Origin: CAWDMN01 sp963803155
GTDB lineage: Bacteria; Acidobacteriota; Terriglobia; Versatilivoradales; Versatilivoraceae
Length of the DNA: 59,151 bases
Direction of reading: 5' to 3'
Assembly (NCBI GenBank): GCA_963803155.1
Contig: CAWDMN010000091.1
Coordinates: 1 to 59,151 of the forward strand
Part shown: positions 44,785 through 53,140 of the stretch, one piece after another
How positions within the stretch are numbered: the stretch's first letter is position 1
How the letters are laid out: each line of letters opens with the position of its first letter
Notes under the pieces: model-generated
Database searches by the model: none
What the model was told of the DNA's origin: nothing
The model's input: only the letters and a program-made list of their open reading frames with translations
Translations under genes and position numbers: made by a program

Positions 44785-44868
44785 ATATTTCGTCCAGTGC
44801 ATTTTTTTTTGAAAGGCCTTTTTTTTGGGCTTGAAGCGGGAATAAAACACGGGCATCAAGAGCAATGC

Positions 44869-45048
44869 ATGAGCGAAAACTTGACGAAATCTCCTGTGGG
44901 ACAACCTGCCACGGGAACGAACGCTTGTCGAATTCGCCCGCTTTTGGTCCCACGGAGGTCTCCTTCTCTTTCCTTACCCCGCAGCCGCACCACACGACGC
45001 ATCGAAGGCTGCCACATCAAAATGATTGGGTGTAATTTAAATTGCTAG
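44869..45048 (+). CDS. Small ORF, candidate peptide of the export system (uncertain)
   Basis: A 59-residue ORF begins MSENLTKSPVGQPATG and ends in a cysteine-containing tail, RIEGCHIKMIGCNLNC. It is the first ORF after the promoter-like element, at nearly the same distance (90 bases) as the sigma gene is from its own copy (100 bases). A C39-peptidase ABC exporter is encoded downstream, and such exporters process short precursor peptides. No double-glycine leader motif is visible, the middle is Arg/Ser/Pro-rich, and the ribosome site is weak. It may simply be an untranslated leader. Confidence 0.3.
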   Translation: MSENLTKSPVGQPATGTNACRIRPLLVPRRSPSLSLPRSRTTRRIEGCHIKMIGCNLNC

Positions 45049-45337
45049 AAGAGCATCACTACGCAGGCCGATTCGATGTATAATCCCGGATTCTGCATGT
45101 GCTGAAACAGGTTCGTTGCTCTAGTTAAAGGGCCGAATAATTGCGGAATGCAAACTCAACCATTTTTCGGTTTAATCCGGCGCGATTAGGGCACAAAGGT
45201 GGGAGGCGCGGATGGCTTTATTCTCCGCCGAGTGTACCGAAGACGCGTTGAGACAATGAATGGCCGATTTGTCAATTTCGCCGCCGAGCCGGCTGGCTCT
45301 CCAGGTTGTCCGCCGCCACTTTATGGGGGGATTTTCA

Positions 45338-46543
45338 ATGCATCCAACAAACTCCAATAGTTTTTACCGTTCCCTGCGTTTAATTCAAATGGACGGATTT
45401 CGCCATTGGCTTGTGGTGATGATGCTCTTATTGGGTCTCTTTGGCCTCTGGTGCGGTTGGTTTTTTCTAGCACGGGTTTCTGTCTGGCTGGTGAGTGAGA
45501 CGGCCCGTTTGGAAGTTGACCGTTCCATTTATCCCGTTGAAAGTCCCGTCAATGGACGAGTTCTCGTGACTTATATGAATATAGGACAAAAAGTAAAAGC
45601 AGGAGACATTCTGGTTGAATTGGATAGTGAAAGTCAACGCTTGCAGCTTCGGGAAGAACAAGCGCGGCTGGCCATGCTGGATGCCCAACTCGCTCAACTG
45701 GGCAACGAAGTCAAGGCGGAAGCGGAAGTGGAAAAGGATGAGCAGGAGCGCGCTCCCTTGATGGTTCAGGAAGCCAAGGCTAAGTTCGAAGAGGCTCAAG
45801 CCGCATCCCGATTTTCCGACGAGGAAGCTAGACGGTTGGAACGGATGCACGCCAATGGATTGCTGCCCGAATTGGATTATCTTCGCGCCAAGACTGAAGC
45901 CCAAAAACGGGGAGCCACGGCGAGAGAACTTCAGCTGGCCACGGATCGCATCGGCTGGGATCAAAAGACCCGTCTGAGCCAGCACCGCGTCACCCAGGAG
46001 CGCTTAAACCGCGATCTGGCGCGAGTCCGCGGAGAAATTGAAACCTCCAAATCCACTATTGACCGGCTCCGTTATGAAATGGAACGTCAAATCGTTCGCG
46101 CTCCGGTGGGCGGGCAATTGGGAGAAGCCGCGCAACTGCGCCCGGGCACTTTCATACGCGCTGGCGAAAGGATTGCCGCCCTCGTGCCGGCCGGCGGATT
46201 GCGCGCCGTGGCCTTTTTTAATCCGGGACTGAGTTTGGGGCGGCTGCAATCGGGCCAATGGGCCCGCATTCGGCTGCAGAGTTTTCCCTGGACGGAATAT
46301 GGCAGCATATCAGCCACGGTCTCGAATGTGGCCAGTGAAGTGCGGGATGGCTTGGTGCGGGTGGAGTTGTCTGTACAATCCAACTCTGGCTCCCGCATCC
46401 CGCTGCAACATGGTTTGCCCGGAAGCGCGGAGGTGGAGGTGGAAAAAATCTCTCCTGCTCGTTTACTACTGCGCATGGTGGGAAAACGGCTGGACAATGT
46501 GACCTCAGCTTTCAACGCCAACTCAAAGGGAAACAGCCCGTAG
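45338..46543 (+). CDS. HlyD-family periplasmic adaptor (membrane fusion protein)
   Basis: About 401 residues from MHPTNSNSFYRSLRL; the G-rich GGGGGG seven bases upstream fixes this start rather than 45260. One N-terminal transmembrane helix (LVVMMLLLGLFGLWCGWFFL) is followed by a lipoyl half-motif (VESPVNGRVLVTYMNIGQKV), a long coiled coil (about 100-230), the second half-motif (IVRAPVGGQLGEAAQLRPG) and beta-barrel domains. It links an inner-membrane ABC exporter to an outer-membrane channel. The order HlyD, C39-ABC, peptidase-less ABC is that of NHLM-type and related bacteriocin export cassettes. No TolC-type gene is in the window. Confidence 0.85.
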   Translation: MHPTNSNSFYRSLRLIQMDGFRHWLVVMMLLLGLFGLWCGWFFLARVSVWLVSETARLEVDRSIYPVESPVNGRVLVTYMNIGQKVKAGDILVELDSESQRLQLREEQARLAMLDAQLAQLGNEVKAEAEVEKDEQERAPLMVQEAKAKFEEAQAASRFSDEEARRLERMHANGLLPELDYLRAKTEAQKRGATARELQLATDRIGWDQKTRLSQHRVTQERLNRDLARVRGEIETSKSTIDRLRYEMERQIVRAPVGGQLGEAAQLRPGTFIRAGERIAALVPAGGLRAVAFFNPGLSLGRLQSGQWARIRLQSFPWTEYGSISATVSNVASEVRDGLVRVELSVQSNSGSRIPLQHGLPGSAEVEVEKISPARLLLRMVGKRLDNVTSAFNANSKGNSP

Positions 46544-46667
46544 AATATTTTGCGATGGCTGCCCAAAACCTCTGCAGAGCAAGGATTTTCAAGGGGAGCT
46601 GCCGCGGACGGCGCATCCGTCAACGAAAGGCGATGAAAATTCATTCCCCCTTTGAAAGGGGGATTTT

Positions 46668-46817
46668 CTTAGGACCACTCATGCCAGCGTGACTGGCACA
46701 GCAAGAGGATGAAAAGGGGATGATGGAGGCGGCCTGCCCTCAGGCCGTCTGAGCACGCTTGGCAAACACAGACGGGGGAGGGCACCCCGCCTCCATCCAC
46801 GCTATTTTCTAGGGAGA
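46668..46817 (+). repeat. Family A repeat, copy 10, inside the exporter operon
   Basis: A full copy lies in the 280-bp gap between the HlyD gene and the C39-ABC gene. Its right end (TATTTTCTAGGGAGATTCC) provides the AGGGAG ribosome-binding sequence seven bases before the GTG start at 46824. Confidence 0.85.
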
Positions 46818-46823
46818 TTCCAC

Positions 46824-49538
46824 GTGCCTGTTTATTCATTCCCGCGATTTCTCGCTCCCGAAGTGATTCAGACTTCCGCCATGGATTGTGGCCCCGCCAC
46901 TCTGCACTGCCTGTTGAAAGGATTTGGCATCGCCAGCAGTTATGGAAGACTGCGGGAGGCTTGCCAAACCGATATCGATGGGACCTCCATCGACACGTTG
47001 GAAGATTTGGCCAGGCAATTTGGTTTGGAATCCGAACAAATCATGCTTCCCGCCGACCATCTCTTTTTGCCAGGTGTTCAGCTCCTGCCGGCCATTGCCG
47101 CGGTGCGGCGTCTCAACAACCTCACTCATTTTCTGGTGCTATGGCGACGTCACGGTTCTTGGATTCAAGTCATGGATCCCAGCACTGGACGCCGCTGGTT
47201 GCCCGTCCGCCGGATGCTGAATGAACTCTATCTCCATTCCCAACCAATGCCGGCCTCTGCCTGGCGTGCCTGGGCAGGTTCTGATGGTTTCATAAATCCT
47301 TTGCGAAAACGCCTGGATTGGCTTGGAGTGCCACAATCTCAGCTACAACGGCTGATTCAAACAGCCCTCTCCGATGCGGGTTGGCATTCCTTGGGAGCAT
47401 TAGATGCCGCTGCCCGCTTGACCAAATCCTGGGCTCAATCTGGCGCAATTCGGAGAGGGCCGGAGGCTGGGCGGATAATCTCTGAAATGCTCCAAAAAGA
47501 AAAAAACATCACCCGGAAAATAATCCCTTCTCGCTATTGGTCAGTCGAATCCAGCCCCGATCAAAATCCTGAAGAGGAATCGGAATTGATTTTCCGAGGT
47601 GTTTTGCTTGTGAGCGTCCCCCGACGGAAAAACCAAAAACAGACGCTCTCTTTAGGCGATCCGGTTCCGAGTGCGGGGACAGACTCAATTATTCAGGAAA
47701 CTGTAGTCCCCCTATGGAGGAGATTATCGAAGTTTTTTTTGGCCGATGGATGGTGGGGACCTGTCGGCATCGGCATGGCCATTCTTATGGCGGCGGGTGG
47801 TGTAATTGGCGAAGCTTTATTGTTGCGCAGCTTGTTTGAATTCAGCCGAAAATTCATTCTGATCGAGCATCGGCTCCTGGCCTTGGGCATCTTGATCGCT
47901 TTCGCCACAATGATGTTCGGATTAAATTGGGGGATTGCCCAAGGAGTTTTTCGATTGGGACGGCGTTTAGAAGCTCGTTTGCGCATGGCCTTTATGGAAA
48001 AAATTCCGCGGCTGGGAGACCGCTATTTTCATAGCCGGCTTCTTTCCGACATGGCTGAACGATTGCACGTCAGTTATTCCTTGCGCTATCTGCCGCAGTT
48101 GGGTGGGCAATGGCTAAGAACTTTTTTTGAGCTGGTTTTCACTGTGGCTGGCATCGCCTGGCTGGATCCCACGCTGGCGTCCAAGACCATCCTTCTTACC
48201 TCCCTGGCTTTGATGGTGCCTTTCGTCCTGCAACCCTGGCTTACTGAGTGTGACATGCGCTGGCGCGTGCATGACGGGGCGCTTAGCCGCTTCTTCCTGG
48301 ACGCTTTGACTGGATTGGTTACAATTCGCGCCCATGGCAGTGAACGAGTTTTGAGGCGGGAACATGATCATCTGTTGAGAGAATGGGCAAGGGCCGGAGC
48401 GGAACGAGGACGCGTCGCCTTGCTGGCTCAAGGACTGCAAAGTTTGTTGGGATGCCTCTTAGCCTCGATTTTGCTGTTTTCTTCCATGGCTGCGAGTTAC
48501 GATCCCAGCAACCTGCTGCTCTTAGTCTATTGGATTTTGAATCTGCCGCTTTTAGCTGGCGATCTGACTTCCCAGGCGGAACAATATGCCATGAACCGCA
48601 ACATCACACTTCGCCTGTTGGAGCCGCTGGACGCTCCAGAGGAGGTGGAAAAGAAGCAGCCTTCTCCAATTGATCCTCCTGAGGAATCATTGGCCGGTTC
48701 TGGTTGTTCAATCCAGTTTGAAAAGGTGACGGTCAAGGCCGGGGGACAGGTCATCCTAAAAGAGATTTCGCTGGAGATTTCCAGTGGCTCCCATGTCGCC
48801 ATTGTCGGTCCGTCCGGCGCCGGCAAGAGCAGCCTGCTCGGGGCCTTGCTGGGATGGCACCGCCCGTGCCAGGGACAAGTCCTGGCGGATAAGCGCCGTC
48901 TCGAGGGGGATCATCTCGAAAAGCTCCGCAAGGAGACGGCCTGGGTAGATCCCGCTATTCAGATTTGGAATCAATCCCTGGAAGCCAACTTGATTTACGG
49001 CGTCTCCGCCGATCACGCCGCGGGCCTTCCAATTTCAGAAGCGCTGGAAAACATAAGACTCCATAGAGTTCTACGGAAGCTTCCCGATGGGCTGCAGACT
49101 TCAATTGGGGAAGGCGGAGGATTGCTCTCCGGAGGAGAGGGCCAACAGGTCAGGCTTGCCCGGGCCTGGCTCCGTCCCGGAGTCCGTCTGGTTTTGCTCG
49201 ATGAACCTTTTCATGGATTGGATCGTGAGGATCGACAGCATCTTCTCAGGCAGTTCAGGCAGACATATAGTCATTTGACTTTTCTCTGCGTACTTCATGA
49301 TTTGGACGCGACTCGACAGTTTGACCGGATTTTGGTGATGGAGAAGGGTCAGATCATCGAGGATGGATCTCCTCGGGAGCTCGCCCAAGCCGCGAATTCC
49401 CGCTATCGGGAAATGCTGGAGTCGGAAAAGCGCCACCATGAGACTCTCTGGTCTCCCCGATGTTGGCGCCATGCGCGGATTCAAGACGGGCATTGGATTG
49501 AATTCCATCAGGCCGAGGAAAATCCATGGAACAGTTAA
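46824..49538 (+). CDS. C39-peptidase ABC exporter (bacteriocin-type, ABC 1)
   Basis: A 904-residue fused protein. Residues 1-135 are a C39 cysteine peptidase: Q16, C22 in SAMDCGPATL, H102 in LTHFLVLWR and D118 in VMDPSTGR, all present. Residues about 135-305 form an extra linker with no known motif. Then come membrane helices (LLLRSLFEFSRKFILIEHRL onward) and an ATPase domain with Walker A GPSGAGKSS (about 662), signature LLSGGEGQQV (about 767), Walker B LVLLDEP (about 790) and an H-loop His (VLHDLD). The peptidase removes leader peptides, usually after a double glycine, during export. The gene overlaps the next one by 13 bases. The start depends on the repeat-derived ribosome site. Confidence 0.9.
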   Translation: MPVYSFPRFLAPEVIQTSAMDCGPATLHCLLKGFGIASSYGRLREACQTDIDGTSIDTLEDLARQFGLESEQIMLPADHLFLPGVQLLPAIAAVRRLNNLTHFLVLWRRHGSWIQVMDPSTGRRWLPVRRMLNELYLHSQPMPASAWRAWAGSDGFINPLRKRLDWLGVPQSQLQRLIQTALSDAGWHSLGALDAAARLTKSWAQSGAIRRGPEAGRIISEMLQKEKNITRKIIPSRYWSVESSPDQNPEEESELIFRGVLLVSVPRRKNQKQTLSLGDPVPSAGTDSIIQETVVPLWRRLSKFFLADGWWGPVGIGMAILMAAGGVIGEALLLRSLFEFSRKFILIEHRLLALGILIAFATMMFGLNWGIAQGVFRLGRRLEARLRMAFMEKIPRLGDRYFHSRLLSDMAERLHVSYSLRYLPQLGGQWLRTFFELVFTVAGIAWLDPTLASKTILLTSLALMVPFVLQPWLTECDMRWRVHDGALSRFFLDALTGLVTIRAHGSERVLRREHDHLLREWARAGAERGRVALLAQGLQSLLGCLLASILLFSSMAASYDPSNLLLLVYWILNLPLLAGDLTSQAEQYAMNRNITLRLLEPLDAPEEVEKKQPSPIDPPEESLAGSGCSIQFEKVTVKAGGQVILKEISLEISSGSHVAIVGPSGAGKSSLLGALLGWHRPCQGQVLADKRRLEGDHLEKLRKETAWVDPAIQIWNQSLEANLIYGVSADHAAGLPISEALENIRLHRVLRKLPDGLQTSIGEGGGLLSGGEGQQVRLARAWLRPGVRLVLLDEPFHGLDREDRQHLLRQFRQTYSHLTFLCVLHDLDATRQFDRILVMEKGQIIEDGSPRELAQAANSRYREMLESEKRHHETLWSPRCWRHARIQDGHWIEFHQAEENPWNS

Positions 49539-51661
49539 AATCCCTGGCTTGGCGGGAAGAGCAGCTGGGCGAGGCATTGGCGGAACTGGCCCGGCGATGC
49601 GGATTGATTGCGAAGAGGCCGCCTGACAGGTCAATGCCACGTCCCCCGAGTGGCGGTGGCCAAAACCAAAATAAGGATCGATGGATTGAGATGGCATCCG
49701 CCTGTCTGGGATTTGAGGCGGAGCCAGCGCGTATTCCTTTTGTGGATGCCAAGGAAACCCTCTCATGGATTGCTCCCGCCCTTCTGTGTATCGAAAATAC
49801 TAATCTACATTATCTGGCCATCCTTAAATCTACTTCTCGCTATCTGACCATTCTGGCTCCAAACCTGACTACCCATAAAGTCGGACTCGATATAATTTGC
49901 GCGTCTTTGCGCCGTCTGGCCGCGAACTCCAGCGGTGAAGAGATGGAGGCGTTGCTGGAAGCCGCTCAGATTCCGCTCTCTCGCCGGCCCGCCGCACTCC
50001 AGGCCCTTTTAACCGATCAAAACCATCAAACCTATTTCGATGGGTGCTGGCAATTGCAGCTGGCCCCCAACTCAGGCTTTTGGCGCAAAGCGCTGCGCAG
50101 CCGTCTGCCCCATCGGCTCGCTGCTTTTGTTCTGGCCTATATTGGCTATTATTCCCTTTGGATATTATCTTGGTGGATTCTGGGACAAAGCGCATTGCAG
50201 GGGCGAATCGATCGGGGATGGTTCATCGCCTGGGCTTTGCTATTATTTTCTCAAATTCCATTTCAACTTTTTTCAAACTGGGCGCAACGCATGACGGCCT
50301 TGGGAGCGGGCCTGCTCTTGAAACAACATCTGCTTTACGGCGCCACTCGGTTGGACCCGGGGCAGGTGAAAATGTTGGGCATAGGCCAACTCTTGGGAAA
50401 AGTCATTGAGTCCGAAATCATCGAACTGGACAGCTTGACGGGAGGATTACTCCAGATTGTCGCTTTGCTCGAACTGGCTGCTGCTCTTGCCATTTTGCGC
50501 TTCAATTCCGTTGGTGTCTGGGAGAGCTGGCTTCTGGCCGGTTGGATTGGCATTGCCGTCCTCATGGCCTGGCAATACCAAGGGAGCCGCCAGCGCTGGA
50601 CCCGAAAGCGGTTGGACCTCTCTCAATATCTGATTGAGCAAATGGCTGGATATCGAACCTGCCTGGCTCAACAATTGCCTGAATTTCGCCATCTTCGCGA
50701 GGATCAGCAGCTTGAAGAGTATCTGAAGTCTTCCATGGCCATGGATCGTCAATCCAGCTTTCTCACAACGCTTATTCCACGTGGGTGGTTAATCCTGGGA
50801 CTTTTAAGTTTGACGGGAGAGTGTTTGGCTGGATCAGCCACTCCGGCAGCCATGGCGATTGCCCTTGGAGGATTGCTTTTGGCTTATCGCGCTTTGGCCA
50901 AGTTGTGCGGCGGATTGCTGCATTTGGTCGACGCTCGAATCACCTGGAAACAAATTGCAATTTTGTTCGAAGCCGCCGGGCAGCCGACTATGACCGGTTC
51001 CATGACTTTTGCGCTAGGGCCGGCTGAAACCACTAACCAAAACAGCCAATCCCCTTTGCTGGTGGCGCGGGAACTCTCCTTCCGTTATCCCCACCGATCT
51101 TTTCCCGTCTTAACGCACTGTGATTTCCAGATCCAGTCAGGAGATCAAATCCTGCTGGAAGGAACTTCAGGCGCCGGAAAATCAACCTTGATTGCCTTGT
51201 TGATGGGATTATATCCTCCCCAATCAGGTTTGATCCTCTTTTCCGGCTTAGACCGGCAGACGCTTGGCTCCGAAGCCTGGCAACAACGGATTTTGGCCGT
51301 TCCCCAATTCCATCAAAATCATTTATTGACCGAAACCCTGGCTTTTAATCTCCTGATGGGCCGGCAATGGCCTCCCCGGAATGAAGACTTGCGATTGGCG
51401 GAAACAATTTGCCGCGACTTGGGATTAGGAGTTTTGCTCGACCGCATGCCCGCGGGTCTGCAGCAAATGGTGGGCGAAGGAGGATGGAATCTATCGCATG
51501 GCGAACGCAGCCGGGTCTATATCGCTCGAGCCTTGCTACAAGGCGCTCCACTGCTCATTCTGGATGAGGGATGCACGTTCCTGGACCCGGAGAATCTGGA
51601 ACGGGTCGTAAATTATGTTAAGGATCATGCTCCAACTCTAATTCTGGTGGCTCATCTGTAG
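49526..51661 (+). CDS. Peptidase-less ABC exporter (ABC 2), C terminus frameshifted
   Basis: A 711-residue ABC exporter half with membrane helices from about residue 185 to 330 and 420-460. The ATPase domain has Walker A EGTSGAGKST (about 548), signature NLSHGERSRV (about 656) and Walker B LLILDEG (about 676). The N-terminal 150 residues look like a C39 peptidase-like domain that lost its catalytic residues: ALLCIENTNLHYLAILKSTS then LTILAPN. The frame stops at LILVAHL, right after the H-loop. In another frame the next bases encode VDYDGCVIQPRVQLKVTDGS and run to a stop at 51802-51804, which aligns with the end of the first exporter (FDRILVMEKGQIIEDGS). A missing base near 51655-51660 is therefore likely, and the natural protein would end near 51804. 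Confidence 0.82.
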   Translation: MEQLKSLAWREEQLGEALAELARRCGLIAKRPPDRSMPRPPSGGGQNQNKDRWIEMASACLGFEAEPARIPFVDAKETLSWIAPALLCIENTNLHYLAILKSTSRYLTILAPNLTTHKVGLDIICASLRRLAANSSGEEMEALLEAAQIPLSRRPAALQALLTDQNHQTYFDGCWQLQLAPNSGFWRKALRSRLPHRLAAFVLAYIGYYSLWILSWWILGQSALQGRIDRGWFIAWALLLFSQIPFQLFSNWAQRMTALGAGLLLKQHLLYGATRLDPGQVKMLGIGQLLGKVIESEIIELDSLTGGLLQIVALLELAAALAILRFNSVGVWESWLLAGWIGIAVLMAWQYQGSRQRWTRKRLDLSQYLIEQMAGYRTCLAQQLPEFRHLREDQQLEEYLKSSMAMDRQSSFLTTLIPRGWLILGLLSLTGECLAGSATPAAMAIALGGLLLAYRALAKLCGGLLHLVDARITWKQIAILFEAAGQPTMTGSMTFALGPAETTNQNSQSPLLVARELSFRYPHRSFPVLTHCDFQIQSGDQILLEGTSGAGKSTLIALLMGLYPPQSGLILFSGLDRQTLGSEAWQQRILAVPQFHQNHLLTETLAFNLLMGRQWPPRNEDLRLAETICRDLGLGVLLDRMPAGLQQMVGEGGWNLSHGERSRVYIARALLQGAPLLILDEGCTFLDPENLERVVNYVKDHAPTLILVAHL

Positions 51662-51926
51662 ATTACGATGGCTGTGTCATTCAACCTCGGGTGCAATTAA
51701 AAGTGACGGATGGTTCGGGATGGCTGGTAGCGCAGCGTCGTGGGAACGACTCCGCAGCGGATATGATATTCAGGGCCCGTGAAATCGGATGCGGAAAGAA
51801 ATAATCTTTCGAACCGGAAGAAAAATTCATCCTCTTCGGTCCAAGCTTTCACCAATGCTTAGCTTTTCACATCAACAGGAAAGCAGGGCTCTTCCACTCA
51901 TCATGCATTGACGTGGCGCCGCTTGA

Positions 51927-52553
51927 TCAGGAAGATGTCCGCGAATGCTTCTTCCGTTTTTTCCTCCGGGAAGGCGGCACACTCCGCTCTTCTTTGTCCT
52001 TATCCGCATTCCGGGACGCCTCAATCAGCGACTGGTATTGTTCGCACCGTTCCAGATTGTTAAATAGATAAAGATGATCCTCCATATCGGAAAAGCCCTT
52101 CTTGCGGAAGAAATTCACCGCCGCAACATTTTCCGGATCGGTGTCCGCCATCATGATGCGGATGCCATCTTTTTCAACCATCAATCCAACGAGCTTGTCC
52201 ACCAATCTGCCGGATACTCCCTCCCGGTGCCAATGAGGATGAGTACACAACCATTTGATGTAGCCGTAAGTCCAGGCGGATCCCGGCTTGGTAATCACCG
52301 TTCCCAGCACAAATCCCAAGATGTGTGGGGAATCTTCCGGGTCGTCATTCTCCGCCACCAGGCAATAATCCCCATCGGTATTGAACATCGAGGTAACCTC
52401 GTATTCATCCCAGCTTCGGTACAATGTCGGCCAAAGATCGGCCTTAAAAACTTCCACACCCATTTTGAACACAACCGCTAAATCGTCAATTCCCATCTCC
52501 CGGATGGAAAAAGACCGCTTCCTGTCGTCAGAATATTTTTCGCGATCTCCCAT
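51927..52553 (-). CDS. GNAT-family acetyltransferase
   Basis: About 208 residues from MGDREKYSDDRKRSF; GGAGGAGGGG ten bases upstream supports this start over an upstream extension to 52646. The GNAT fold is seen in IREMGIDDLAVVFKMG, ILGFVLGTVI, the acetyl-CoA loop region WLCTHPHWHREGVSGRLVDK (a diverged QxxGxG/A equivalent) and AAVNFFRKKGFSDME. The tail is highly basic (RRKKRKKHSRTSS). The substrate is unknown; RimI-like protein N-acetylation is one possibility. It lies convergent to the exporter operon, so its relation to it is unclear. Confidence 0.8.
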   Translation of the reverse strand: MGDREKYSDDRKRSFSIREMGIDDLAVVFKMGVEVFKADLWPTLYRSWDEYEVTSMFNTDGDYCLVAENDDPEDSPHILGFVLGTVITKPGSAWTYGYIKWLCTHPHWHREGVSGRLVDKLVGLMVEKDGIRIMMADTDPENVAAVNFFRKKGFSDMEDHLYLFNNLERCEQYQSLIEASRNADKDKEERSVPPSRRKKRKKHSRTSS

Positions 52554-53140
52554 GAAATTTCTTCCCCTCCTCCTTGCCAGTAGCATAGGAGAAAAGGACA
52601 AAATTTCCATCCTTTTTTTGAGAAGGCGGCCAATCAGATTGCACAAGCGGCAAAATTCGAAGCAAATAATTCATTTGAGCATAAGGTCATGCAGCTGCGG
52701 CTCACACCGCGTCACACCCCTCGGAAAGCTGGCGAGGAGATGCATGGAACCGGTCTTTTCCGATCCATGGTTTTCCCTCAATTGCCAGCCGCCATCAGGG
52801 CCTTGAATAATGCACAAGATATTTTGAGGCGCCGATAAAGTTCTGCTCTTGCCACAATCAGGTGGCAAGCCACTTCCCGGATTGTTAAAACGGCCTCAAG
52901 TATTACTTTGAACCTGAGCAATTCCGTTCATTAAAAAAATATTGAAACTCCAGGAGTAAGCCTTCGCCCCGCTAGATGCCGGGGACTCTGGCTAGGGCGT
53001 TAGGCTGACACAGACCAGTCCGCAAAAGAGACCGGAACTGGCAGACGGTGGTCACCCCACCTTTTACCGAATGGGAATCATCGCTCCCGAGATCTATCGA
53101 TGATGACGATTCTTTAAAATATCGACTTTATAAAATGGCT
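52554..53140. other. Intergenic region without recognised genes
   Basis: Nearly 590 bases contain no supported ORF. The part at about 52955-53055 is GC-rich with several short inverted matches (CCCCGCTAG..CGGGG, ACCGGAACTGG), which could be a structured RNA or a terminator for the surface-protein gene side. I could not match it to a known RNA family. Confidence 0.3.

Noticed and set aside
44636..44995. 119-residue minus-strand ORF
   Set aside because: It runs across the promoter-like element and the small plus-strand ORF and shows no signal or domain.
52955..53055. Possible tRNA or riboswitch in the gap before the surface protein
   Set aside because: Several short GC-rich matches exist, but no cloverleaf or known riboswitch core could be fitted.
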